The notes: generated by a model not told the origin, from the sequence alone. Positions 1 through 6,047 are shown, counted from the stretch's first letter. The stretch is 35,636 nucleotides of DNA from an uncultured Eubacteriales bacterium (GCA_902781945.1 CACZLE010000016.1:1-35636); one strand, 5' to 3'. Program-made: numbers and translations.

Positions 1-75
1 CAGTTTTATTTGAGTACCCCTAAAAACAGATATCTTCTTATTTTTGAGGGCGCCTTGTCGCTTGTCTGCCAATAA
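1..75 (+). CDS. Possible 3' end of a gene entering from the left
   Basis: The first reading frame is open from the window edge for 24 codons and ends at TAA just before a strong hairpin with flanking A and T runs. This is the layout expected for the last codons of a gene followed by its terminator. The visible peptide ends in LSLVCQ and matches no family I recognise. An open stretch this short can occur by chance, so the terminator position is the only real support. Confidence 0.22.
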   Translation, partial: QFYLSTPKNRYLLIFEGALSLVCQ

Positions 76-81
76 AAAAGA

Positions 82-120
82 GGCTGCTGCACTTTTTTTG
101 GTGCAACAGCCCCATTTTTA
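82..120. terminator. Bidirectional terminator hairpin
   Basis: An 11-bp stem with one mismatch pairs 82-92 with 101-111 around a T-rich loop. It is preceded by A6 and followed by a T run, so it could stop transcription in either direction. Confidence 0.6.
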
Positions 121-123
121 TGT

Positions 124-129
124 TATAAT
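124..129 (+). promoter_or_regulatory. Candidate -10 box
   Basis: A perfect TATAAT lies directly after the terminator hairpin. The best upstream -35 candidate, TTGGTG at 99-104, is spaced too widely (about 19-20 nt), so the promoter call is tentative. It would drive the short transcript that ends at the 385-405 terminator. Confidence 0.35.
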
Positions 130-158
130 GGCGTTGCAACTTGCTGGTGACGGTTTTT

Positions 159-371
159 ATGGTTGCTTTCCTCGTTGGTATTCCCATCGGGACGCTCTCC
201 TTTTACTTGACTCTTACAGGTGTCTTCACGCAAATCCTGGGTTTTGTTGATATTAAGGAGGGAACTATTATGGCAAACAGTCTATGGTTGGTAAGCGGTG
301 CGATAGGGGCGTCCAAACGATTGTCTTTCCATAAAGCCGTTGCAAGTACCGCGAACAGGTTCGAATCCTGA
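159..371 (+). CDS. Possible small membrane protein
   Basis: A 70-codon frame starts at ATG 159 after a GGTGA-type ribosome site and opens with a hydrophobic segment of about 30 residues, which could be one or two membrane passes. An internal ATG at 270 has a much stronger AAGGAGG site and may be the real start of a 33-residue product. The frame runs into the tRNA-like 3' end at 355-382 and its TGA lies inside that element, so protein and RNA cannot both be fully functional here. I recognise no family. Confidence 0.3.
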   Translation: MVAFLVGIPIGTLSFYLTLTGVFTQILGFVDIKEGTIMANSLWLVSGAIGASKRLSFHKAVASTANRFES

Positions 372-382
372 CCGCCCCGCCA
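306..382 (+). tRNA. tRNA-like element, degenerate or truncated
   Basis: The last 28 bases are a tRNA 3' end: a 4-bp T stem (CAGG/CCTG) around TTCGAAT at 360-366, an acceptor strand, discriminator G and encoded CCA at 380-382. Exactly 77 nt upstream of the CCA end, GGGGCG at 306-311 pairs with CGCCCC. The middle does not fold into normal D and anticodon arms: there is no GG in a D loop and no 7-nt anticodon loop. It may be a decayed tRNA gene, a scar from an earlier tRNA integration, or an aberrant phage tRNA. No CTA anticodon is visible in it. Confidence 0.35.
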
Positions 383-384
383 TT

Positions 385-405
385 GAGCCCTTCGCGGGCT
401 CTTTT
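385..405 (+). terminator. Rho-independent terminator
   Basis: GAGCCC at 385-390 pairs with GGGCTC at 396-401 and is followed by TTTT. It sits two bases after the encoded CCA of the tRNA-like element. Confidence 0.65.
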
Positions 406-477
406 ATATAGCAAAGGCTCGCCCGGTACTTGACCTTGAATTATTCATCGGTTATGCTTCATTTGGAGGTGAAGCCG

Positions 478-675
478 ATGAAGACAAAATCTTCAAAGGA
501 AGTAATCTCTATGCTGAAAAAGTAGTAGTGGGTAACTCTACGAAAACGTGGCAAAGGCAGCCACACGGTTATGCGATCCCCAGACGGGAAAACCGTTACG
601 ATCCCTTGCTCGAAAGAGCTGCCGGTAGGGACGTAGAAAAGCATAGAGAAGCAAACTGGCGTAGAACTCGCATAA
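478..675 (+). CDS. hicA: HicA-like mRNA interferase toxin with three in-frame TAG codons
   Basis: The frame starts at ATG 478 after GGAGGTGAA and ends at TAA, giving 65 residues with TAG at 523-525, 526-528 and 634-636. Read through, the product has the HicA layout: an N-terminal helix (SSKEVISMLKK), a Trp (residue 18), the GSH motif with the catalytic His near residue 28, a short strand region VTIP, then ELPVGT and a final helix with KQTGVE. HicA proteins are dsRBD-fold ribonucleases normally held in check by HicB. I see no hicB on either side. With standard decoding, translation would stop after 15 residues, so the toxin should be made only when TAG is suppressed. TAG=Gln is inferred. Confidence 0.8.
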
Positions 676-693
676 CGTCAGCCGAACTTCCGG

Positions 694-714
694 GCGGGCC
701 TTGTGCCCGCTTTT
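694..714 (+). terminator. Terminator after hicA
   Basis: GCGGGC at 694-699 pairs with GCCCGC at 705-710 and is followed by TTTT. It lies between the ends of hicA and the convergent small membrane gene. Confidence 0.6.
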
Positions 715-901
715 ATAGTGCTGCGATCCTAATAATAGCGAGGATAACCCAGCATATCGTGAGACATCCCCAAAGAACAGACTGCTTCTTGTAGTGAGAA
801 TCTCCAAATTCTTTAAATAGCTTATACTGTAAGAACGAGACCATACCATAAATTACTAAACACATCAGATTAAGTATGAGTGATAATACGTTCAAGGTCA
901 A
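713..901 (-). CDS. Small two-helix membrane protein
   Basis: This 62-residue protein has two hydrophobic segments (about residues 4-26 and 42-62) separated by a charged stretch (FKEFGDSHYKKQ). The TTG start lies one base after the TAA of the upstream HNH-like gene, with AAAGGAAA in that gene's end as ribosome site, so the two are probably coupled. The second helix begins TICWVIL, which resembles TICWLLI in the small protein at 1557-1748. The two may be diverged copies. No known family; role unknown. Confidence 0.5.
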   Translation of the reverse strand: MTLNVLSLILNLMCLVIYGMVSFLQYKLFKEFGDSHYKKQSVLWGCLTICWVILAIIRIAAL

Positions 902-902
902 G

Positions 903-1544
903 TTATGAATTTTCCTTTCTTGAGTTTTTAGAACGCAATACAGCTTCTTCTGGGGATAGGCCCCGCTGCATGCGGGAGAGGATCGTGCTTCTGCTCAGGC
1001 CGGTTTCATCTGCCCAGCCTTGGATGGTTCGGGTTTCATTCCCGATGGTGATGGTATGGCTGCGAGTAGTATTCCATTGCTGTTCTCGCAGGGTGATCCA
1101 TCTGCAGTTATCTGGAGAATAATTACCAAAGACATTGATTCGATCAATTGTCAGGCTGTCGTTGTATCCGCTTTCTTCCGCCCAGGATTGAAAGGCTTCA
1201 AGGGTATTCCACGCTGCGTCGATGCGAATACCTCGGCCACCGTAATAGGGGTAACTGGCAGAGTTGGGATTATAACAACGGTCACGCATGTGATAGTAGA
1301 TACGATACAGCCTGGTTCCCCACATTCCATGCTTACGGTTTCTTTCACTTGCAATAGCCGGATCAATACAGTAGCCGCACGATTGAGTATTACCGCTGCG
1401 AAGATGACTACCGCGGACAGTGACAATCCTTCCGCAATCGCACTTGCACAGCCAGCATGCATTGCCGTAAGAATCATTCTCAGATCTGGATAAGACAGAG
1501 AGCTTCCCGAACTGGGAGCCGGATAAATCAATACACGCAGAAAT
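903..1544 (-). CDS. HNH/AP2-like DNA-binding phage protein with N-terminal Cys-rich domain
   Basis: The frame continues well upstream of the first in-frame ATG (1325). The upstream codons encode a recognisable module: IDLSGSQFGKLSVL, then WLCKCDCG and RGSHLRSGNT before SCGYC. This is followed by HGM..TRLYRIYYHMRDRCYNP, YYGGRGI, a LTIDRINVFGNY motif and DNCRW. This order is typical of phage-borne HNH/AP2-type proteins thought to act like homing endonucleases. The last 45 residues resemble a NUMOD-type helix-turn-helix. No ATG, GTG or TTG lies upstream of the conserved part. I place the start at ATT 1544, 7 nt after AGGAG, with low certainty. The frame contains no TAG. Confidence 0.65.
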   Translation of the reverse strand: MSACIDLSGSQFGKLSVLSRSENDSYGNACWLCKCDCGRIVTVRGSHLRSGNTQSCGYCIDPAIASERNRKHGMWGTRLYRIYYHMRDRCYNPNSASYPYYGGRGIRIDAAWNTLEAFQSWAEESGYNDSLTIDRINVFGNYSPDNCRWITLREQQWNTTRSHTITIGNETRTIQGWADETGLSRSTILSRMQRGLSPEEAVLRSKNSRKENS

Positions 1545-1556
1545 TGGAATTCTCCT

Positions 1557-1748
1557 TCATTTTGCAGATAACAAACAGTCAGCCGCGATGAGAAGCCAAC
1601 AGATGGTAAACACGATATAGATCCGGCGCTGAGTCAAATACTCTTGATCCGTTTCTTCCTGGTACGCCTTGTGGAAATAAAAGGAGAAGCCGCCGTTTAG
1701 AAGGAACACCAGGAAGCAGATGACTGCCGGCCAATAGTTAGGATACAC
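1557..1748 (-). CDS. Small two-helix membrane protein, possible paralogue of 713-901
   Basis: GTG 1748 overlaps the 3' end of the DUF5662 gene and is preceded by GGAGG at a good distance. The 63-residue product has two hydrophobic segments (about 5-25 and 43-60) with a charged linker (HKAYQEETDQEYLTQRR). It ends at TGA. The topology, length and a TICW motif at the start of helix 2 match the membrane protein at 713-901. I recognise no family. The overlap with the upstream gene suggests translational coupling. Confidence 0.5.
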   Translation of the reverse strand: MYPNYWPAVICFLVFLLNGGFSFYFHKAYQEETDQEYLTQRRIYIVFTICWLLIAADCLLSAK

Positions 1749-2307
1749 GATCCATATCCTCCATTTCTGTAACGGCATCCACATACACAAGGTCAAGAAA
1801 GGGAAGAAGCCTTTCGAGCGCGACATGATGGGCGAGGTAGTCAAAACAAAGGTCAATAAAGCGTTTGGTCTGCGGGTGCATGACGACGGTTTTGCGCTTG
1901 CGCTCCCACCAGGCGACCTCTTTTTGAACATCAAAGTTTTTGCCCATGTACGCCCGGCCTGCGCCCAGATAATCACAGAACATTTCCGCGGCATATTTGT
2001 AGGGCATCTGTACGGGCGTCATGCCGTCCTGAAAATTATCCACCCAGTATTCCCAGTGATGGCGGTTACGGCCACGATGGTGGAACCAGGCCATGGAGTA
2101 GCCTTTGGCTTCTTTGCAGGCGTCGATGGGGGAACGATTGCCTTGATAATAACGAGCGGACTCAAAGAACTCGGTGGGGGAATACTTGGAGAGATCGTGG
2201 GTCAAACCTTGCCAGTAGAGGCCGGCCATGAAGCAGTAATGGCGAACCCAGAAACGGTGCCTGGCGACAGTGCGGAGGTGGGAAATGAATTTCGTCATTG
2301 AGATCAT
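1738..2307 (-). CDS. DUF5662 family protein
   Basis: The 189-residue product has the features of the DUF5662 family common in phages and clostridia: an N-terminal helix with HRFWVRHYCFMAGLYWQGLTHDLSKYSP, then MAWFHHRGRNRHHWEYW and a conserved MPYKYAAEMFCDYLGAGRAY segment. The many conserved His and Asp residues suggest a metal-bound helical enzyme, but no activity is established for the family that I can name. ATG 2307 is used; a second ATG lies three codons in. The gene is the largest in the leftward cargo block and overlaps the next gene by 11 bases. Confidence 0.75.
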   Translation of the reverse strand: MISMTKFISHLRTVARHRFWVRHYCFMAGLYWQGLTHDLSKYSPTEFFESARYYQGNRSPIDACKEAKGYSMAWFHHRGRNRHHWEYWVDNFQDGMTPVQMPYKYAAEMFCDYLGAGRAYMGKNFDVQKEVAWWERKRKTVVMHPQTKRFIDLCFDYLAHHVALERLLPFLDLVYVDAVTEMEDMDRVS

Positions 2308-2331
2308 CCTTGCATTATGGTGTTAAATTAG

Positions 2332-2466
2332 TTAATGGCAATCTTTTTCAGGCTGTTTTCTTGCTTCAGCTTCGCAGTTCCTACAAAATTCATGTTCGCC
2401 ACATTCCATCCTACAACACCAAGAATGCGGGGCATCTTTCATACATTCATCACATGTATTATTCAT
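2332..2466 (-). CDS. 44-residue Cys-rich mini-protein
   Basis: An ATG at 2466 follows TAGGAAA and opens a 44-codon frame ending at TAA 2332. Eight of the 44 residues are Cys, in the order C-x2-C, CC, C, then C-x2-C and a final C near the end, which suggests one or two small zinc sites. The gene is the first of three Cys-rich mini-genes in a row, all leftward with their own ribosome sites. No family recognised. Confidence 0.5.
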   Translation of the reverse strand: MNNTCDECMKDAPHSWCCRMECGEHEFCRNCEAEARKQPEKDCH

Positions 2467-2496
2467 GAGTTTCCTACACCTTTCTGCTTGTGTTAT

Positions 2497-2706
2497 TTAA
2501 GTCCCTTTGTCTGGCGATTTATACTCAACCTCGATGCTGCTTATTTTCTGCTTGTCATTTACTGCGAAGTGCGATACTCCACCACATTGCTTGCAAAAAT
2601 ACGTCACACAGTTGAGTGTACCAGATACAACCGTCCCTCTATCCATTTGTCCGTTACACCAGAAGCATTGAATGTCTAACGGTATAAATGTGTTTCTGCG
2701 TGTCAT
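2497..2706 (-). CDS. Small zinc-ribbon-like protein
   Basis: ATG 2706 has AGGAG eight bases upstream and gives a 69-residue product; a TTG two codons earlier is a less likely start. CFWC near residue 13 and CKQC near residue 37 form a two-CxxC zinc-ribbon pattern separated by a beta-rich stretch. The gene sits between two other Cys-rich mini-genes in the leftward block. Function unknown. Confidence 0.6.
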   Translation of the reverse strand: MTRRNTFIPLDIQCFWCNGQMDRGTVVSGTLNCVTYFCKQCGGVSHFAVNDKQKISSIEVEYKSPDKGT

Positions 2707-2726
2707 GTTCAAAACTCCTATTTAAG

Positions 2727-2900
2727 TTAGAACCCATCATCGTCAAGTATAAAACCAAACTTATTGAGTTGTTCCACTAAACAACGGTTCCTGTCTTCAC
2801 ATCGGCAAGTCATAGACATTCCTGATTGCTCACAATCGCAACACGGATTTTCTGTGACTTGCCGTTCTTGCGTTAACGGAGCCACACCTTCTCCAAACAT
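2727..2900 (-). CDS. 57-residue Cys-rich mini-protein
   Basis: ATG 2900 is preceded by GGAGGTGAT, the best ribosome site in the block. The 57-residue product has a central Cys cluster (CCDC, then CRC and a later C) and an acidic C-terminal end (LDDDGF). It is followed after 21 bases by the zinc-ribbon gene. I recognise no family; a small metal-binding protein is the simplest reading. Confidence 0.55.
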   Translation of the reverse strand: MFGEGVAPLTQERQVTENPCCDCEQSGMSMTCRCEDRNRCLVEQLNKFGFILDDDGF

Positions 2901-2952
2901 ATTAACATCACCTCCTCCACAAGTGTTATATGAATAAGCCGCCGGCGGTTTG

Positions 2953-3345
2953 TTATCCGTTTAAAAGTTTGATCGCTTTCTTCACATGCCGTTCAAGAAG
3001 GCCGCCCTTGTAGAAGTTGGTACGGACAAGGTGCGGGATGATGCCGTTGGCTTTGAAGTCGGGGAACATGTCATCGTCGATTGCAATCCAGTCCTTCACG
3101 TCTGGATGTTCCAACAGCCAGGAGACGATGGCTTCTCCACGCTCCCAAAAGTAGGACACTTTATCATAAATATGAAGCCCGTAGGCGGACAACTTTTCAA
3201 CCATGTAGCAACCTTCTGGATCATGCAAAGAATCATTCTTCGACCACCACATCCCCCAAGTGGAGGTCAATACGATCTCTGCTCCCGTTTGCTCTACAAT
3301 ATGAGCCAGGTTTTTGACCTTTTCATCGTCTATTACTCCGCACAA
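2953..3345 (-). pseudogene. 5'-truncated HAD-type phosphatase (Swiss Army Knife class)
   Basis: The frame matches the middle and end of HAD-domain proteins of the RNA-repair-associated type: EKVKNLAHIVEQTGAEIVL then TSTWG (motif II Thr/Ser), GEAIVSWL and the acidic DWIAIDDDMF (motif IV). The essential N-terminal motif I (DxDG) is missing. Upstream, the frame has no convincing start with a ribosome site, meets a TAG at 3364-3366 and then a TGA at 3412-3414. The TTG at 3345 is the first usable start but leaves no motif I, so the gene looks 5'-truncated and is probably not a working phosphatase. Confidence 0.55.
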
Positions 3346-3410
3346 TGCGGCTTCGATGTTAAGCTATATTGGAATTATGAAGCATTGCGACAGTTTTAAC
3401 TTTAAAAAGA

Positions 3411-3438
3411 ATCATTGGTATCCTTATGTAAATGTCAA
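3411..3438 (-). promoter_or_regulatory. Candidate promoter for the leftward cargo block
   Basis: On the minus strand a perfect TTGACA (3433-3438) is separated by 16 nt from AATGAT (3411-3416, four of six matches to TATAAT). It would start transcription near 3403, ahead of the truncated HAD gene and the rest of the leftward genes. Confidence 0.4.
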
Positions 3439-3461
3439 GAAATGCAAAGGAGTTGTTAGAA

Positions 3462-3806
3462 ATGAAATGCGTAGAATTCAGCAATGTGCCGCCTAAATTT
3501 GAGATTGCCAAGACGCAGGGTGGCTTCTGCATAGTGAGACTGTACTGCAACGTGGAGCATATTGAGCGCGAAGAGCAGGATGTCTATATTGCGGAATGCC
3601 ATGAGATGAAAACCAGATATGCGAATAATCTGGAAAACAGAATTGACCGTAACGTGGATGCTTGGCTGGCAGAAGCTAAAAAGCAGGAAGCGAAAGAAGA
3701 GGACGCCCAGGCTAAGAACAATTATGGTGCCCGCCTGGATAATGTGGAAGGGCTGACAGACGATATTGTTTTGCTTATGGCTGAGATTATCGGAGGTGAA
3801 GAGTGA
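3462..3806 (+). CDS. Phage tail-region accessory protein
   Basis: ATG 3462 has AAAGGAG nine bases upstream and is preferred over ATG 3432. The 114-residue product has a beta-rich N-terminal half (FEIAKTQGGFCIVRLYCNV) and a helical, charged C-terminal half with NRIDRNVDAWLAEAKKQEAK. This build recurs in small proteins encoded just after tail-tip or baseplate genes of clostridial siphophages. It ends at TGA inside the start of the next gene (TGATG), so the two are coupled. It is the only rightward gene of this block with no TAG codon. Role unknown; likely virion-associated or structural. Confidence 0.55.
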   Translation: MKCVEFSNVPPKFEIAKTQGGFCIVRLYCNVEHIEREEQDVYIAECHEMKTRYANNLENRIDRNVDAWLAEAKKQEAKEEDAQAKNNYGARLDNVEGLTDDIVLLMAEIIGGEE

Positions 3807-3949
3807 TGAGCGCTGTTAAACTGAAGATTATGGTAAAAGCCTGCAAGCTGCGTATGGCTGCCGGCGAAGACTTGGAGGATATTCTCGCCTCCTATCCTGC
3901 TCTTACTGAAGAGGATAAGGATCAGATCCGCGCATAGATCAATGGTTAA
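3806..3949 (+). CDS. Small phage protein, XkdX-like position, with one in-frame TAG
   Basis: ATG 3806 overlaps the previous stop and has GGAGGTGA as ribosome site. The product is a short helical protein with KACKLRMAAGEDLEDILASYP, the pattern of the tiny proteins found after tail genes in many Firmicutes phages. TAG at 3935-3937 is codon 44. If TAG is sense, the protein continues three residues (ING) to TAA at 3947-3949; with standard decoding it ends at 43 residues. Both ends are plausible, so this gene alone says little about the code. Confidence 0.6.
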
Positions 3950-3961
3950 TGAATAGGGAAT

Positions 3962-3996
3962 GGCTGCTTGGCTGAGGCTGAGCAGCCTTCCTTTTT
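3962..3996 (+). terminator. Terminator between tail-region and lysis genes
   Basis: GGCTGCT at 3962-3968 pairs with AGCAGCC at 3981-3987, followed by a T-rich run. It separates the two tail-region genes from the lysis module. Confidence 0.55.
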
Positions 3997-4013
3997 GAGG
4001 TAGAGGTGATCGT

Positions 4014-4790
4014 ATGACAAACCAAGAATTTTAGAACGGCGTGGAAAAGAACGTGGCGCGTATCCATGCCTATGAACTTGGGCACGACGGATCTGGCGGG
4101 ACCTGTGACTGCATAGGGCTGATCATTGGTGCTGTTAGATAGAGCAGTGGAAAATGGACAGGAACGCACGGAAGCAATTATGCCGCCCGGAATATGGTGG
4201 ACAATTTGAGAAAGGTTTCTTCAGAAAAACAACTAAATCTTGGAGATCTTGTCTTCAAAGGTCATGCACCCGGCGAAGCCAATTATTCCTTGCCTTCAAA
4301 ATATAAGAGCAGCGGTGACTTGACGGACTATTACCACGTTGGCGTTGTCACTCGGCTTATTCCATTTGAGATCACCCATTGCACCGGTGTTGAGGGCGGA
4401 ATAAAGCGCGACAGTAAGCTGGGTAAATGGGCATATGCAGGCAGTTAGAAATAGGTAGACGAAAATGAGAAAGGCGGGGGATATAATATGGGAGAATAGT
4501 ATGTGGCAACGGTTTATGCCGCGAATGGCGGAGACGTAAACCTTCGTGAGGAGCCAAAGACCACCGGCAAGCTGATTAAGAAGGTCGCTGTCGGTACGGC
4601 GGCTGAAGTGCTGGAAGAGTGCGACGCAGAATGGGCGCAGGTGCGAATCGGAGCCAAAGAAGGATACATGATGCGGAAGTTCTTGAAGAAAGCGGCAATC
4701 GCAGGTAATGACGAAGCCTTCAACAAACTGATGCAGGCACAGCAATTGATCTCAGAGGTGGTCGGTATGCTGGGCGGCGCTGTGGGGTGA
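4014..4790 (+). CDS. NlpC/P60 endolysin with SH3 domain, five in-frame TAG codons
   Basis: From ATG 4014 (GAGGTGAT upstream) the frame runs to TGA 4788-4790, 258 residues, if the TAGs at 4032, 4140, 4446, 4452 and 4497 are sense. The first about 140 residues form an NlpC/P60 cysteine peptidase: CDCIGLIIGA carries the nucleophile Cys and DYYHVGVV the catalytic His. A linker of about 20 residues contains three of the TAGs. A bacterial SH3 domain follows (YVATVYAANGGDVNLREEP, then WAQVRIGAKEGYMMRKFL). Such enzymes cut peptidoglycan stem peptides at the end of the phage cycle. The one frame spanning both domains makes a broken gene unlikely. Without suppression only a six-residue peptide would be made. 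Confidence 0.88.
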
Positions 4791-4797
4791 TCTCACA

Positions 4798-5217
4798 ATG
4801 GGAGAGATTGTTTCGTTTGTATAGGCACATTGGGCATTTATCGCTTTTGTTCTCGGTTGCTTTATCCAGTTCAATCCGGCAATCAAATTTAATCCACTGG
4901 AAGCGCTTGGAAATATAATTTTCAAAAAGCTATATGCTCGGATTGATAAAGTTGAAGAGAGAATCGACAAAGTGAATACACGCCAGATGCAGGACGAAAA
5001 AGACAGAATCCGCCAGAAAGTGCTTAGGTTTGCCAATAGCTTACGCAACGAAGGCCGTCATACTAAGGACGAGTTCCAGCATATTATTGATTAGAACGAT
5101 AAGTATGAAGATTTGCTGAAAGAAACTAACGACAAGAATGGTGTGTTTACAGCGGAATTTGAGTACATAAAGGAGACGTACAGACAGCGCCAGGAGCAAA
5201 ACGATTTTCTGGCGTAA
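4798..5217 (+). CDS. Holin-like membrane protein with coiled coil, two in-frame TAG codons
   Basis: ATG 4798 follows GGGGTGAT; the frame ends at TAA 5217 (139 residues) with TAG at 4822-4824 and 5092-5094. An N-terminal membrane segment (about residues 10-25, AHWAFIAFVLGCFIQF) is followed by an NPAIKFNPLEALG turn and a long charged helical region rich in K, E, D and Q. This matches a phage protein type found between endolysin and holin genes in Firmicutes siphophages. It may be a holin or an accessory lysis protein. Seven bases separate it from the endolysin. Confidence 0.72.
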
Positions 5218-5233
5218 GGTGGTGAGTTAATAG

Positions 5234-5485
5234 ATGGAGACATCGAAGAGGATTGTAACTTTTATTCTAATCATCTTTGTAATTTCCATGATGGCTGCCT
5301 ACACGCTTCCCGTTCTTTTTGAATACATGGGGGATACTGCATAGCGGATATTTCAGGCTACAGCCACTCTGACGGGATCGGTATAGATCGGCTACTTTGG
5401 AAAAGCAGGATTTGAAAACTATGACAAACATAAAAGGCTCCTGGGCTTTGAGGAAGACCAGGAGGAAGAAGGAGGTAACGGGTAA
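5234..5485 (+). CDS. Small two-helix membrane protein of the lysis module, two in-frame TAG codons
   Basis: ATG 5234 has AAGGTGGTGAG upstream. With TAG at 5342-5344 and 5384-5386 read as sense, the product is 83 residues: a hydrophobic N-terminal helix (about 8-30), a short loop, a weaker second helix (about 38-56), then a charged tail ending in EEDQEEEGG. The TAA stop shares its last base with the ATG of the next gene, a sign of coupling. Size and topology suit an accessory holin. Family not recognised with certainty. Confidence 0.65.
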
Positions 5486-5910
5486 TGGAACTGTATCAGA
5501 TTTAGATTCTTGTGATCGGTGTGATTATCGCCGGGCTTTATATTTACAAACGCTTTACCGGCGTGGATATCCTGAAGAACATCGCGCTTTTGCGGCCAGT
5601 GATCGATGCTATGGCCGCTGCTGTTGCTGCGGTGTACAAGGTGCTTCCGCACAAGGAGTCCGAAGACATCGTAGAAAAAGTTGCGAAGGCAGCCGTTAAA
5701 GGCGCTGAGATGGCGGAGGCTGCATGGAAGGCTGGCAAGCTGCCAAAGGAAGAACGCAACGTATACGCCAAGAAATGGATCGCGGACACATTGTTCGAGG
5801 CGGGTATTGAGGTCACCGATCAGGTGCGTGCTATTATCGACGGAGCCATTGAGGCAACGTGTATGATCCTCCCGCACGATGAGCTGAAGAAGGAAGACGA
5901 AGAAGAGTAA
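5485..5910 (+). CDS. Phage holin, LLH (superfamily 6) type, one in-frame TAG
   Basis: ATG 5485 has GGAGGTAAC upstream; TAG at 5503-5505 is codon 7, and the frame ends at TAA 5910 for 141 residues. One N-terminal membrane helix (about 7-25) is followed by a helical region and a C-terminal segment (PKEERNVYAKKWIADTLFEA then IDGAIEATC), as in LLH-family holins. A holin makes the membrane hole that releases the endolysin. No alternative ATG lies after the TAG before the membrane helix; GTG codons there lack a good ribosome site, so a full-length product needs TAG read-through. It is the last gene of the prophage. Confidence 0.78.
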
Positions 5911-5916
5911 AAAATA

Positions 5917-5953
5917 GGGGACAGGTTTTGATGCCTGTCCCCGTTTTTCTTTT
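5917..5953 (+). terminator. Terminator at the end of the lysis operon
   Basis: A perfect 9-bp stem pairs GGGGACAGG (5917-5925) with CCTGTCCCC (5934-5942), followed by GTTTTTCTTTT. It closes the rightward phage transcript. Confidence 0.85.
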
Positions 5954-6047
5954 GGGTTCTTATATAAGTTCCGCATCACGAAATTTATATAAAAATCCAA
6001 GAAATTTCACAGGAGTAAATGTTGCTTGTTGTTTTTTGTGAGCCGGG

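Noticed and set aside
262..300. CTA in AGTCTATGG (about 282-284) as the anticodon of a suppressor tRNA
   Set aside because: The stem around it needs an 8-nt loop and has a mismatch, and no acceptor strand lies at the right distance upstream.
3359..3550. Minus-strand frame with FLDI near the truncated HAD gene, as a frameshifted motif I
   Set aside because: The DxDG pattern is not completed, and the same bases form the TTGACA promoter and the ribosome-site region of the gene at 3462.
478..5910. Rightward phage genes as pseudogenes in a dead prophage
   Set aside because: All 14 interruptions are TAG. No in-frame TAA, TGA or frameshift is found in these genes, and ribosome sites, overlaps and motifs are intact.
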